From Candidatus Nitrosopelagicus sp. (lineage in GTDB: Archaea > Thermoproteota > Nitrososphaeria > Nitrososphaerales > Nitrosopumilaceae): a stretch of DNA of 64,000 nucleotides. The notes beneath the pieces were generated by a model that was not told where the DNA came from, searched no databases, and worked only from the letters and a program-made list of their open reading frames with translations. Both the position numbers and the translations under genes were made by a program. The stretch is taken from positions 85,329-149,328 of the forward strand of contig JAOMDA010000002.1 in the NCBI GenBank assembly GCA_028345295.1, written 5' to 3'. This document shows, in pieces, positions 43,707 through 52,301 of the stretch. Each line of letters starts with the position of its first letter. Within the stretch, counting starts at the first letter, position 1.

Positions 43707-44425
43707 TGAAGATAATTCCAGCTATTGATTTAATGAGTGGTGAAGTAGTTCGCCTTTTCAAAGGTGATCCAAATCAAAAAACTGTATACAGTAAAAATCC
43801 AGTTGAGATAGCAAAAAAATGGGAAGATTCTGGTGCAGATATGCTACATCTTGTAGATCTTGATGCAACAATTGGACTAGGTGATAATTATGAGGCACTA
43901 AGAGAAATCAGTAAAAACATCTCTATCCCAGTTCAAGTAGCAGGTGGACTAAGAGATGTTACAAAGATTGCTAGCGCACTAGACTTTGCGGAGAGAGTTG
44001 TTATTGGAACTTTAGCAATGCAACTAAAACAAAGTGAGCAAGAACAGATCTTACTAGAAATGATTACACAATTTGGAAAAGATCGACTTGTTGTATCAAT
44101 TGATCACATTGATGGTGAAATTGTTACACATGGATGGCAGAAAAACACTGGTGTAAAATTACTAAACGCTACTAATGAATTTGTCAATGATGGATTTTCA
44201 GAATTTCTAACTACAAATGTTTCAAAAGACGGAACATTAGAGGGTCCAGATATTATTTCACTAGAAAAAGTTTGTCAAATTAATGGAACAAATATTATTG
44301 CAAGTGGTGGAATATCAAAACTTGAAGATGTACAAGAAATCAAAAAATGTAATCCGTATGGAGTAATTTTAGGAAAAGCACTTTATGAAGGATTAATCTC
44401 AATTGAGGAGGCAAAAACAATTTGA
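43706..44425 (+). CDS. hisA: ProFAR isomerase
   Basis: The TIM-barrel enzyme opens the ribose of ProFAR by Amadori rearrangement. The protein begins KIIPAIDLMSGEVVRL with the catalytic Asp8, has QVAGGLRD and the second catalytic aspartate in SKDGTLEGPD, and ends with ASGGISKLED and GVILGKALYEG. I use the ATG at 43706; a GTG three codons earlier is inside hisH and unlikely. An SD site for hisF lies near its 3' end. Confidence 0.95.
   Translation: MKIIPAIDLMSGEVVRLFKGDPNQKTVYSKNPVEIAKKWEDSGADMLHLVDLDATIGLGDNYEALREISKNISIPVQVAGGLRDVTKIASALDFAERVVIGTLAMQLKQSEQEQILLEMITQFGKDRLVVSIDHIDGEIVTHGWQKNTGVKLLNATNEFVNDGFSEFLTTNVSKDGTLEGPDIISLEKVCQINGTNIIASGGISKLEDVQEIKKCNPYGVILGKALYEGLISIEEAKTI
44405..44411 (+). 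promoter_or_regulatory. SD site deciding the TTG start of hisF
   Basis: The strong gaggagg lies ten bases before the TTG at 44422, inside hisA. It supports TTG as the true hisF start, overlapping the hisA stop. Confidence 0.55.
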
Positions 44426-45225
44426 CATTAACTAAACGTGTGATTCCATGTCTTGATGTAGCTAATGGTAGAGTTGTCAAAGGACTACATTTTGAATCAA
44501 TAAAAGATGCGGGTGATCCTGTTTTGTTGGCAGAAAAATATAGTAATGAAGGAGCTGATGAACTAATCTTTCTTGATATTACAGCATCATCTGAACAGCG
44601 TGAAACAATAAAATCACTTGTAAAAAAAGTGGCTGAAGTAATAGATATTCCATTTACAGTTGGAGGAGGAGTCAAATCACTACAGCACGCTAGAGATATC
44701 TTGCTTAATGGAGCTGATAAAGTAGCAATTAACACTGGTGCGGTTAAGAATCCTAGTGTTTTAACGGAATTAATGGAATTATTTGGTCGTCAATGTGTGG
44801 TTGTAGCAATTGATGCAAAAAGAAACTATAACGTTGAAAAAGGAAAAAATATTTTCAGTCAAAATAATAGACAATTTTGGTTTGAGGTTTTCATTTATGG
44901 TGGAAAAACAGGCACTGGATTAGACGTGATTGATTGGGCACAAAAAGTTGAAAACTTTGGGGCTGGTGAAATATTACTAACTAGTATAGATAGAGATGGA
45001 ACAAAAGATGGATATGATACTCTACTTACTAATGAAATTGTAAATAGTGTTTCAATTCCTGTAATTGCTTCAGGTGGTTGTGGTAGCCCTGAACATATGA
45101 TTGAAATTTTTAAAGAGAGTGACGTAAGTGCTGCTTTAGCTGCATCAATATTTCATTATGAAGATCATTCTGTTGATCGTGTAAAACAAATGATTAAGAA
45201 TAGTGGTATTCAAGTTAGATACTAA
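44422..45225 (+). CDS. hisF: Imidazole glycerol phosphate synthase, cyclase subunit
   Basis: The 267-residue TIM barrel begins with [20 protein letters not shown] read in parts, with catalytic Asp12. It has [13 protein letters not shown], the second catalytic Asp in [13 protein letters not shown], and [13 protein letters not shown]. It forms imidazole glycerol phosphate and AICAR with ammonia from HisH. It is the last gene of the operon. HisI and HisE genes are not next to it, so those two steps must be encoded elsewhere. Confidence 0.96.
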   Translation: MTLTKRVIPCLDVANGRVVKGLHFESIKDAGDPVLLAEKYSNEGADELIFLDITASSEQRETIKSLVKKVAEVIDIPFTVGGGVKSLQHARDILLNGADKVAINTGAVKNPSVLTELMELFGRQCVVVAIDAKRNYNVEKGKNIFSQNNRQFWFEVFIYGGKTGTGLDVIDWAQKVENFGAGEILLTSIDRDGTKDGYDTLLTNEIVNSVSIPVIASGGCGSPEHMIEIFKESDVSAALAASIFHYEDHSVDRVKQMIKNSGIQVRY

Positions 45226-45824
45226 GGAGTCACACCCGGATTAAAAATACTTAGAGGTGGTGCTTCTAATCCATCACGACAAACATCGGCATTCCATCTG
45301 TCTTCCAAATCCGGTAAAATTTTATCAACATATTGGAAAGTAAATTCTTTTGGAACAGTAGTTAGATTTTTTTGATCTTCTGTAAGAGTTTTTCCTGTAA
45401 TTACAACTGTCCATGTTCCAATAACATCCTCTTTAACACAAATTTCGCGTATTTCTTCTAGATTCACTCTGAAATAGAATTTTGGGTCAGGATCCAGACT
45501 ACCATTAAAATTCATTGAATAGAATTGATCACCATTTGGTAAATAAAATGCAACATTACCATCCTCAAGTGGATGTAAGCTCATCCAGGCATAAACAGCC
45601 TCACCTAGCAGATATTTTGATTTATCAATTGTTAGTGGTCCGTGAGTTTGATAATCCTCACCAAATTGCCCTGCAAAATACCCTTCTTCATTAATTTGAT
45701 AAATTAGTATACCTAAAACTAGAACAATTCCTGTAATTATTATTACATTTTTTATTTTTTTAGATTTTTTTGAGCTCATAGATATATTTCCATTAAATGG
45801 TAGTTTAAATTTTTTATTATTCAA
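45222..45824 (-). CDS. Membrane-anchored extracellular protein, unknown
   Basis: The 200-residue protein has a basic N-terminus (MSSKKSKKIK), one membrane helix (about 27-43, VIIITGIVLVLGILIYQ) and an exposed domain of about 150 residues with beta-strand patterns (KYLLGEAVYAWMSL, GDQFYSMNFNG, GTWTVVITGKTL). Two cysteines (in EICVKE and ADVCRDG) could form a disulfide. It resembles archaeal surface proteins with a single immunoglobulin-like domain, but no family is identified. It overlaps the hisF stop tail to tail. Confidence 0.7.
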   Translation of the reverse strand: MNNKKFKLPFNGNISMSSKKSKKIKNVIIITGIVLVLGILIYQINEEGYFAGQFGEDYQTHGPLTIDKSKYLLGEAVYAWMSLHPLEDGNVAFYLPNGDQFYSMNFNGSLDPDPKFYFRVNLEEIREICVKEDVIGTWTVVITGKTLTEDQKNLTTVPKEFTFQYVDKILPDLEDRWNADVCRDGLEAPPLSIFNPGVTP

Positions 45825-46000
45825 TTTTTTTATAAATTATAGTTTATTCATATAGGATTTTTGTCATAATAATCAAATTATTTATAACATTTGCAGATTT
45901 GTAAAAAATTTGATGATTTTTAATTAATATTAGGCTTAGAGAAATTAAGTATTACTTAACTTGATATTAGGATATCTTAAGAATATACTTTGGAGCAAAT
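45825..46000. promoter_or_regulatory. Palindrome-bearing control region between an unknown membrane protein gene and thrC
   Basis: This 176-base gap is very AT-rich. It holds a perfect 15-bp palindrome ttaagtattacttaa (45945-45959) and a second inverted repeat gatat-tagg-atatc (45963-45976). Both lie just upstream of a TATA-like aagaatat whose spacing fits transcription starting at the ATG at 46007. Other TATA-like stretches near 45886-45893 face the same way. An operator for thrC is likely. Confidence 0.5.
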
Positions 46001-46006
46001 ATGATA

Positions 46007-47221
46007 ATGGCTAAAACCAATCTAATATGCAGAGAATGTAAAAAGGAGTATGAATCTACGTTCAAGTATATCTGTGATGAATGTTTTGGACCACTTGATG
46101 TACAGTATGATTTTCCAAAGATAACTAAAGAAACATTTCATAATAGAGAAAAAACATACTGGCGTTATTACGAACTATTACCAATTCATGATAAAAAAAA
46201 TATAGTTAGTATTGATGCAGGAATGACTCCTTTGGTAAAAGCTGAGAAACTTGGTGATAAACTAGGTCTGACTAATCTATACATTAAAAATGATTCAGTA
46301 AATCCAACATTTTCATTCAAAGACAGACCAGCTGGTGTTGCAATTTCTAAAGCAAAGGAGTTTGGTCTAAAATCTGTTGGATGTGCATCTACAGGTAATT
46401 TAGCTTCAGCAACTGCAGCTCATGCAGCAAAAGCAAACATGCCATGTTACATCTTTGCACCAAGTAATATTGAAACAGCAAAGATTGCACAAGCATTATC
46501 TTATGGTGCTGAATACATTTCCGTTGACGGTACTTATGATGAGGCCAATAGAATTGCAGCACAAATTGGAGATAGAAAGGGTGTTGGTGTAGTTAACATT
46601 AACATGAGATCATATTATGTAGAAGGATCTAAAACTTTAGCTTATGAAGTAGCAGAGCAATTAGATTGGAATGTTCCAAATCATCTTATAGTTCCTACTG
46701 GCAGTGGTGCAATGTTAAATGCAATATGTAAGGGATTTGAAGAATTACAAACTGTTTCATTACTTGATGATTTGTCATCAATGCATATGCATTGTGCACA
46801 GCCACATGGTTGTGCACCAATAGTTAATGCATTTAAGAAAAATTTTGAGAAAGTAATTCCAGTAGAACAACCTGAAACTGTTGCAAAAAGTTTAGCAATT
46901 GGTGATCCTGGAGATGGTCGTTATGTACTAAAAAGATTAAAACAGTACAATGGAATTGCAGAAGAAACAAATGATAAAGAAATCCTAGATGCAATTCTAC
47001 TTTTAGCAAAAACAGAAGGAATATTCACAGAACCTGCGGGCGGTGTTTCCGTATCTATCTTGAAGAAAATGGTGGAAGAAGGGAAGATTGACAAAAATGA
47101 TACTACTATCTGTTATGTTACAGGTAATGGCCTAAAAGCCACTGAATCAATTATGAGTGTATTAACAAAACCGCAGGTAATGCAAGCTGATGTTGCAAAA
47201 ATTTCAGCAGTGATAGGATGA
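46007..47221 (+). CDS. thrC: Threonine synthase family PLP enzyme with N-terminal zinc ribbon
   Basis: The protein of about 404 residues has an N-terminal ribbon (CRECKKE, CDECFG), then a fold-type II PLP domain: NPTFSFKDRPAG with the PLP lysine, CASTGNLASATAAHAAKA in parts, PTGSGAMLNA as phosphate loop, and EPAGGVSVSILKK. This is the archaeal threonine synthase pattern, making threonine from O-phosphohomoserine. A TATA-like site fits a leaderless start at the ATG at 46007 rather than at 46001. The gene is followed after seven bases by a fused MoaD/ThiS-E1 gene. That pairing leaves room for a sulfur-transfer variant of the enzyme, since cysteine synthases share the same fold. Confidence 0.9.
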   Translation: MAKTNLICRECKKEYESTFKYICDECFGPLDVQYDFPKITKETFHNREKTYWRYYELLPIHDKKNIVSIDAGMTPLVKAEKLGDKLGLTNLYIKNDSVNPTFSFKDRPAGVAISKAKEFGLKSVGCASTGNLASATAAHAAKANMPCYIFAPSNIETAKIAQALSYGAEYISVDGTYDEANRIAAQIGDRKGVGVVNINMRSYYVEGSKTLAYEVAEQLDWNVPNHLIVPTGSGAMLNAICKGFEELQTVSLLDDLSSMHMHCAQPHGCAPIVNAFKKNFEKVIPVEQPETVAKSLAIGDPGDGRYVLKRLKQYNGIAEETNDKEILDAILLLAKTEGIFTEPAGGVSVSILKKMVEEGKIDKNDTTICYVTGNGLKATESIMSVLTKPQVMQADVAKISAVIG

Positions 47222-47228
47222 TTGTATA

Positions 47229-48548
47229 ATGGCAAAGATTACCTTTACAATTCCATCAGTTCTCAATGGAGGTGGCGGCGAAAAAAAGACAGAACTTGAC
47301 ATTTCTACACTAAAAGAGGCTTTTGAAAAAATTTCAGAAAGTATGGGTGATGACTTTAAGAGGAAAGTATTGGAAGCAGACGGATCACCACGTTCACTGA
47401 TTAATATTTACGTTAATGGAAAGAATGCAGCATTTTCTGATGGAATTGATACACCTCTAAATGATGGTGATGAAATTTACATACTTCCAGCTGTAGCTGG
47501 AGGTTCTGATCTTTCTGAGAAAGAACTTGATAGATTTTCTAGACAAGTCATGCTAGAACAGATTGGTTATGAAGGACAATTAAAATTAAAAAATTCAACG
47601 GTCTGTGTTGTTGGTGTAGGTGGTCTTGGCAATCCAATTACATCACGTTTAGCTGCAATGGGTGTTGGTAAACTTCGAGTTGTTGATAGAGATGTAATTG
47701 AGCTCTCAAATTTACACAGACAGATAATGTTTAATGAGGATGATGTTGGTCAAGTTAAAGTTGAGGTTGCAGCAAAGAAATTAAAAAAAATTAATCCAGA
47801 AGTTGAGATCGAAGCGTTACCTATTTCTGTAAATGATTATACCGCACTTGATGTTGTAGAAGGTTGCGATGTGGTAATAGATGCACTTGACAGTGTTAAT
47901 GCTCGTTATTCCTTAAACAAAGCCTGTGTAGAAAAAAACATTCCATTTGTTACAGGAGCTGCGGTTGGTGTTACAGGTCAAGTGTTTACAGTTTTGCCAA
48001 AAAAGACAGCATGCTATCATTGTTTATTTCCAACATTAGATGAAGATTCAATGCCAACTTGCAGTATAGAAGGTGTACATCCATCAATTCTTTCTGTTAT
48101 TGGGGGTCTAGAAGTTCATGAGGCAGTTGATGTCCTAATTGGAAGAATACCAAAATCTTCAGAAAAATTCTTGAGTGTAGATTTAGAGAACTTGGAATTT
48201 TCATCTGTTAAAATGTTCAAACAAGAAGAATGCTCAGTCTGTGGCTCTGGTAAGAAAAATGAAGTTCCAAAACAAGAACTTATTCTAGAAGAATTATGTG
48301 GAAGAAATATGGGAAGCCGTACATTCTCAATTACGCCTACATATAATGTGGAACTAAATGTAGATAATGTTACAAGTATTGCCAAAGAAAAAGGATTCTT
48401 AGTTGAGAATCAGGGTGAGCTAGGTTTGTCTCTTCGTACAGATGATCTTTCTGTTAGTTTTATGAAACGTGGTTCTGCTGTTGTGGTTGGCCCAAAAGAT
48501 GAATCAGAAGCAATATCACTATACAAGATTCTATTAGGTGTATCATAG
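47229..48548 (+). CDS. Fused MoaD/ThiS ubiquitin-like domain and E1-like (MoeB/ThiF) activating enzyme
   Basis: Residues 1-92 form a beta-grasp MoaD/ThiS domain: ITFTIPSVLNGGGG, INIYVNGKN, LNDGDEIYILPAVAGG, with the terminal Gly-Gly at 91-92. Residues 96-340 are an E1-like adenylating domain: RFSRQVMLEQIGYEGQ, GVGGLGNP (129-136), DRDVIELSNLHRQ, DALDSVNARY, zinc pairs CYHC (262, 265) and CSVC (335, 338), and PTCS with conserved Cys278. The last 100 residues begin ELCGRN, as in other E1-like proteins. MoaD/ThiS needs a free C-terminal GG for thiocarboxylate formation, but here it is followed by Ser-Asp, so cleavage or another partner must act. It probably shares a transcript with thrC. Confidence 0.9.
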   Translation: MAKITFTIPSVLNGGGGEKKTELDISTLKEAFEKISESMGDDFKRKVLEADGSPRSLINIYVNGKNAAFSDGIDTPLNDGDEIYILPAVAGGSDLSEKELDRFSRQVMLEQIGYEGQLKLKNSTVCVVGVGGLGNPITSRLAAMGVGKLRVVDRDVIELSNLHRQIMFNEDDVGQVKVEVAAKKLKKINPEVEIEALPISVNDYTALDVVEGCDVVIDALDSVNARYSLNKACVEKNIPFVTGAAVGVTGQVFTVLPKKTACYHCLFPTLDEDSMPTCSIEGVHPSILSVIGGLEVHEAVDVLIGRIPKSSEKFLSVDLENLEFSSVKMFKQEECSVCGSGKKNEVPKQELILEELCGRNMGSRTFSITPTYNVELNVDNVTSIAKEKGFLVENQGELGLSLRTDDLSVSFMKRGSAVVVGPKDESEAISLYKILLGVS

Positions 48549-48598
48549 ATTTTATAATTATATTCGTACTTTAAATTATAATTAATTATAGAAAAATC

Positions 48599-49438
48599 AT
48601 GCAGATTGGCGCTCATGTATCAATTTCTGGTTCTGTTGCAAATGCAGTGAGTAATGCAATTCAAAGGAAATGTAATGCATTTCAAATTTTTACAAGGAGT
48701 CCTAGGAGTTGGTTTGCTAAAGAATTAGACCCAATTGAAATTAAAGAGTTCAAAGATAGACTTTCTACATCAAAAATTGATCGATTTGCAACAACAGTAC
48801 ACATGCCATACCTACCGAATCTTTCATCTCCTGATAAAGAAGGTTACGATAAATCAATTAAAACTATGATTAAAGAAGTTGAGCGATGTAATGCACTCGG
48901 AATACCATATCTTGTAACTCATCTAGGAAGTCATCGTGGTACTGGTGAAGAAAAAGGCATTGAAAGGTTAGTTAATGCGTTAAACAAAGTTGCAGAAACA
49001 GATGCAGCCGTTACAATTCTCCTAGAAAACACGGCTGGGCAGAAAAATTCGGTTGGTTCAGATTTTAAACAGTGGTCAGAAATTTTTTCAAAGTGTAAAA
49101 ATAAGAAAAGGTTTGGTGTTTGTTTTGATACATGTCATGCATTTGCAGCAGGATATGACCTTCGAACCAGGACTAGTGTAAAAAAGACATTAAAGGATTT
49201 TGATAATACTATAGGTTTTGAGAATTTGAAAATTTTACATCTAAACGATTCAAAAGGCATGTTAAATGAAAATCGAGATCGTCATGAGCATATAGGTTTG
49301 GGTCAAATTGGTGACGAAGGTATGACTGAGATTATACAAACTATGAATAAAAAGAAGATACCTATGATATTAGAAACTCCAATCGATGACAAACGTGATG
49401 ATTTTGGTAATATTGAGAAAGTAAAATCACTTGCATAA
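48599..49438 (+). CDS. nfo: Endonuclease IV (AP endonuclease)
   Basis: The 279-residue TIM-barrel enzyme cuts DNA at abasic sites. It shows QIGAHVSISGSV at the start, FQIFTRSPRSW, HLGSHRGTG, LENTAGQKNSVG, FDTCHAFAAGYD, LHLNDSKG, RHEHIGLG and ILETP, which together supply the three-zinc site. The length matches the family. A TATA-like taaattataatt stretch precedes it. It seems to be a separate unit between the MoaD-E1 gene and the glycan island. Confidence 0.96.
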   Translation: MQIGAHVSISGSVANAVSNAIQRKCNAFQIFTRSPRSWFAKELDPIEIKEFKDRLSTSKIDRFATTVHMPYLPNLSSPDKEGYDKSIKTMIKEVERCNALGIPYLVTHLGSHRGTGEEKGIERLVNALNKVAETDAAVTILLENTAGQKNSVGSDFKQWSEIFSKCKNKKRFGVCFDTCHAFAAGYDLRTRTSVKKTLKDFDNTIGFENLKILHLNDSKGMLNENRDRHEHIGLGQIGDEGMTEIIQTMNKKKIPMILETPIDDKRDDFGNIEKVKSLA

Positions 49439-49476
49439 ACAATTACGAATTTATTCTATGATATTTTTTAATTAAT

Positions 49477-50373
49477 ATGAGATACGTTATAACTGGTGGA
49501 GCAGGATTTGTTGGTAGGCATTTAGCAGATTATTTATTAAAAAATAATCATGATGTAGTTGTTATAGATAATCTATACAATAGTAGCATAGAAAATATTT
49601 CAAATATTATTGATCAGATTGATTTTCATAAGATAGACATTTTAGAAAAAGAAAAATTAAAACCAATAATTAAAAATTCTGATGGAATTTTTCATCAAGC
49701 CGCATTAGTTGATGTTCAAGACTCTTATAAACAAACAAAAAAATTTTTTGATGTAAATGTTTTAGGAACTAAAAATATTTTAGAGTTGTCCCAAGAATTG
49801 GGATTAAAAACTGTATTTGCTAGTAGTGCCAGTGTTTATGGTGAAACAAAAGAAATACCTATTTTAGAAAATTCTGAAAGATTACCATTAAATCCATATG
49901 GTCAAACAAAACTTGAAGATGAATATTTAGCTGAAAAATTTTCTAAAGATGGTAGCTCAATTATTGGTTTAAGATATTTTAACATATATGGTAAGGGTCA
50001 ATCTGATTCCTATGCCGGGGTTATTACTAAATTTTTTAAGAATGCATTAGAAAATAAAAACCTTAGAATTAATGGTGATGGGTTACAAACTAGAGATTTT
50101 GTATATGTAGGTGACGTTGCACACGCAAATCTCTTGGCAATGGAATCAAAAATTAAATCTGGTTTTATTAACATTGGTACAGGTAAACCCGTTACAATTC
50201 TAGAATTAGCAAATATTATTATTGAAAAATTTGGATTAAATCTAAAACCATCTTTCTTTAAGCCATTAGATGGTGATATTAAAGATAGCCAAGCAAATAT
50301 TGAATTAGCAAAAACATTATTGAATTGGATACCTACTACAGAATTAGAAGCATGGATTAAATCACAAATTTAA
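49477..50373 (+). CDS. NAD-dependent sugar epimerase (UDP-glucose 4-epimerase-like)
   Basis: The 298-residue short-chain dehydrogenase-type enzyme has the Rossmann turn GGAGFVGRH, DNLYNSS, SSASVYGET with the catalytic Ser/Thr, YGQTK with Tyr and Lys, and DFVYVGDVAHANLLAM read in parts. It should epimerise or otherwise remodel a UDP-sugar. It opens the surface-glycan island: all plus-strand genes from here to 62.6 kb handle sugars or their export. The exact sugar is not readable. Confidence 0.88.
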   Translation: MRYVITGGAGFVGRHLADYLLKNNHDVVVIDNLYNSSIENISNIIDQIDFHKIDILEKEKLKPIIKNSDGIFHQAALVDVQDSYKQTKKFFDVNVLGTKNILELSQELGLKTVFASSASVYGETKEIPILENSERLPLNPYGQTKLEDEYLAEKFSKDGSSIIGLRYFNIYGKGQSDSYAGVITKFFKNALENKNLRINGDGLQTRDFVYVGDVAHANLLAMESKIKSGFINIGTGKPVTILELANIIIEKFGLNLKPSFFKPLDGDIKDSQANIELAKTLLNWIPTTELEAWIKSQI

Positions 50374-50401
50374 AAAATATTCTAATATTTTATTCATCAT
50401 G

Positions 50402-50410
50402 TTCTTATAT
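50402..50410 (+). promoter_or_regulatory. TATA box supporting the inner start of the GT2 gene
   Basis: The element ttcttatat is centred about 26 bases before the ATG at 50433 and overlaps an earlier ATG at 50409. This favours a leaderless start at 50433. Confidence 0.45.
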
Positions 50411-50432
50411 GAATAATTTTATTATACTAAAC

Positions 50433-51185
50433 ATGGATTGGCCAAAGATAGTTGCCATGTATAGATTAAAGAATGAAGAAAGATGGATTGAAAAATCTCT
50501 TGATGCAGCTTCTAGCATTTGTGATTCAATTGTAATTGTTGATAATGGTTCAACAGATAATACCGTAAAAATATGCAAGAGTTTTCCAAAAGTTGTAGAA
50601 ATTAAGCAGCAAGGTTCGTTACCTTATGATGATGTACGAGATAAAAACACACTTTTACAAATGGCATTAGAAAGGGATCCTGACTATGTATTAACTTTAG
50701 ACGGAGATGAAATTTTACAAGTCGATGCAAAAGATCTTTTTTTTGAAGAATTAACTATATTATACCCAGAAAAAGCTATTTTTGAATTTGAATTTCTTTA
50801 CATGTGGGACAAACCAGATCAGTATAGATATGATGGTAGTTATTCTATGGAATGGTTTGGTCGATTACTGAAAATTTCTCCACAACCAGCAGACCTGAAA
50901 TTTGATCCAACAAATTATCCGGGTAATGGACACTGTCCACATCTTCCTCAGAAATCTGTTGGTTTGAATAAATCTGTCCGTAGTAGAATGAAAATCTTTC
51001 ATTATGGTTTTTTTGATGAAGGACTTAGACAAGAAAAATTTCAACGTTATAATAGAGATTATCCAAGTCCTTACGAATGTGATGGCTATATTCACACCAT
51101 ATCTGGGAAAGGAAAGTTTTCAGGTCCACATGGAATTGAATTAAGAACTTTACCCAAAGGGAAATTCATCAAGGATATAAAATGA
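50433..51185 (+). CDS. Glycosyltransferase family 2
   Basis: The protein begins DWPKIVAMYRLKNEERWIEK in part, has IVIVDNGSTDNTVKIC with the nucleotide-binding turn and LTLDGDEIL with the DxD-like metal site, and then an acceptor region rich in aromatic residues. It adds a sugar to an unknown acceptor. I prefer the ATG at 50433, because a TATA box overlaps the earlier ATG at 50409 and the extra eight residues (NNFIILN) are not family-like. Its stop overlaps the start of the methyltransferase-like gene by four bases, so the two act together. Confidence 0.88.
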   Translation: MDWPKIVAMYRLKNEERWIEKSLDAASSICDSIVIVDNGSTDNTVKICKSFPKVVEIKQQGSLPYDDVRDKNTLLQMALERDPDYVLTLDGDEILQVDAKDLFFEELTILYPEKAIFEFEFLYMWDKPDQYRYDGSYSMEWFGRLLKISPQPADLKFDPTNYPGNGHCPHLPQKSVGLNKSVRSRMKIFHYGFFDEGLRQEKFQRYNRDYPSPYECDGYIHTISGKGKFSGPHGIELRTLPKGKFIKDIK

Positions 51186-52267
51186 CTTGGAAAACTGGTA
51201 TTTTACATGAGACCTTTGAGTTAATTAAACAAGAAGGTGGTTTAACAGCAGGTAATAAGAAAAAAATCTTACAACTTGGCCATTATTCAACTAATTTTTC
51301 CAACTATCTTAAAGATAATGGCTGTAATCTAACAATTCTTGACACTGTTACAAATTCTTCAAAAGAAAAATTCGATATAATTCTAATAGGAAATATTATT
51401 GAGACAATACCAAATAATATTGATTTTATTAAAAAACTATCAAACATATTAGAAATAGATGGTTGTATAATTTCATCAGTTTCTAATATTGCTTACATTA
51501 CAAATAGAATACAATTCTTAAATAATGACTTTAAATTTTCACCAACTATATTACATAATTTTAATTTAAATTCATTAATTTTGACATTATTTTATTCATC
51601 TTTCTCGTTAAAAAAATTAGTTAGACTTGAAAAAGAAACAAATCTATTTGATCCAGATTTAAAGCATTATTCAATTCCACAGGAATTAATTGACTCAATT
51701 CTAGCTGAACCTGAATCTACTGTAACTAGTTATGTTTTTTCGGCAAAATATTCCAAAAATATTGATCATCAAAATGTAAAATGGATATTAGACTTTACAA
51801 AAGATATTACTTGTGAAAAACTAAAAGAAAGTTTTCATTACATAAATGAACATGTTGTTAAAGTGCTTAGAGATAGAGAGGTACACAATCTAGCAAGGAT
51901 TCAAGTTTTAGAAAAACTTCTAAAAGAAAATAAAATATCAACATCAGGTGTTTCAGATAAAGTGGCTAAACTTGAAGATATAATAACTGCAAAAGATAAT
52001 GCAATGATTAATCTAGATTTAGAACATAAAGAAGAACTATTGTTTCTAGCGGGAGCATCAGACGATCCCGAATTTAGAAAATTAATCAAATCAAAAAAGA
52101 ATGATGAATTATTATCTTATTTACGCTATAAGTATGAAGCAAAGATCAACTATCTAGAACAGGTAAAAATAGATCTTCAGAATGAAATCAAACTAATTAG
52201 ACAGAATAAAATCTTGACATTTTTGAGAAAATGGGATAAAATGCGTGGTAGAAAATCAGATAATTAA
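51182..52267 (+). CDS. Methyltransferase-like protein with C-terminal coiled coil
   Basis: The N-terminal 170 residues follow a class I SAM methyltransferase plan, but motif I is degenerate: KILQLGHYSTNFSNYLKDNG in part, in place of LDxGxGxG. FDIILIGNIIETIPNNIDFI and DGCIISSVSNI fit the later strands. The SAM site may be weak or lost. The rest (about 225-361) is charged and helical, with coiled-coil heptads ending EQVKIDLQNEIKLIRQNK in part. Such partners occur with polysaccharide chain-length control. Residues 295-306 (DPEFRKLIKSKK) are encoded by a 37-bp stretch found exactly, inverted, in the creatininase-family gene at 16207-16243. Confidence 0.7.
   Translation: MTWKTGILHETFELIKQEGGLTAGNKKKILQLGHYSTNFSNYLKDNGCNLTILDTVTNSSKEKFDIILIGNIIETIPNNIDFIKKLSNILEIDGCIISSVSNIAYITNRIQFLNNDFKFSPTILHNFNLNSLILTLFYSSFSLKKLVRLEKETNLFDPDLKHYSIPQELIDSILAEPESTVTSYVFSAKYSKNIDHQNVKWILDFTKDITCEKLKESFHYINEHVVKVLRDREVHNLARIQVLEKLLKENKISTSGVSDKVAKLEDIITAKDNAMINLDLEHKEELLFLAGASDDPEFRKLIKSKKNDELLSYLRYKYEAKINYLEQVKIDLQNEIKLIRQNKILTFLRKWDKMRGRKSDN
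52062..52098 (+). repeat. 37-bp perfect repeat, copy 2 (in methyltransferase-like gene)
   Basis: This is the inverted partner of 16207-16243. All 37 bases are identical, and the reading frame and the encoded 12 residues are the same in both genes, while neighbouring bases differ. Confidence 0.95.
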
Positions 52268-52301
52268 TTTTTACACTCAGTAAAATATACTTTTTTTAAA
52301 A

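Noticed and set aside
45886..45944. Possible non-coding RNA or long leader upstream of thrC
   Set aside because: TATA-like stretches exist, but no structured or conserved-looking RNA element can be read. It was recorded only as part of the control region.
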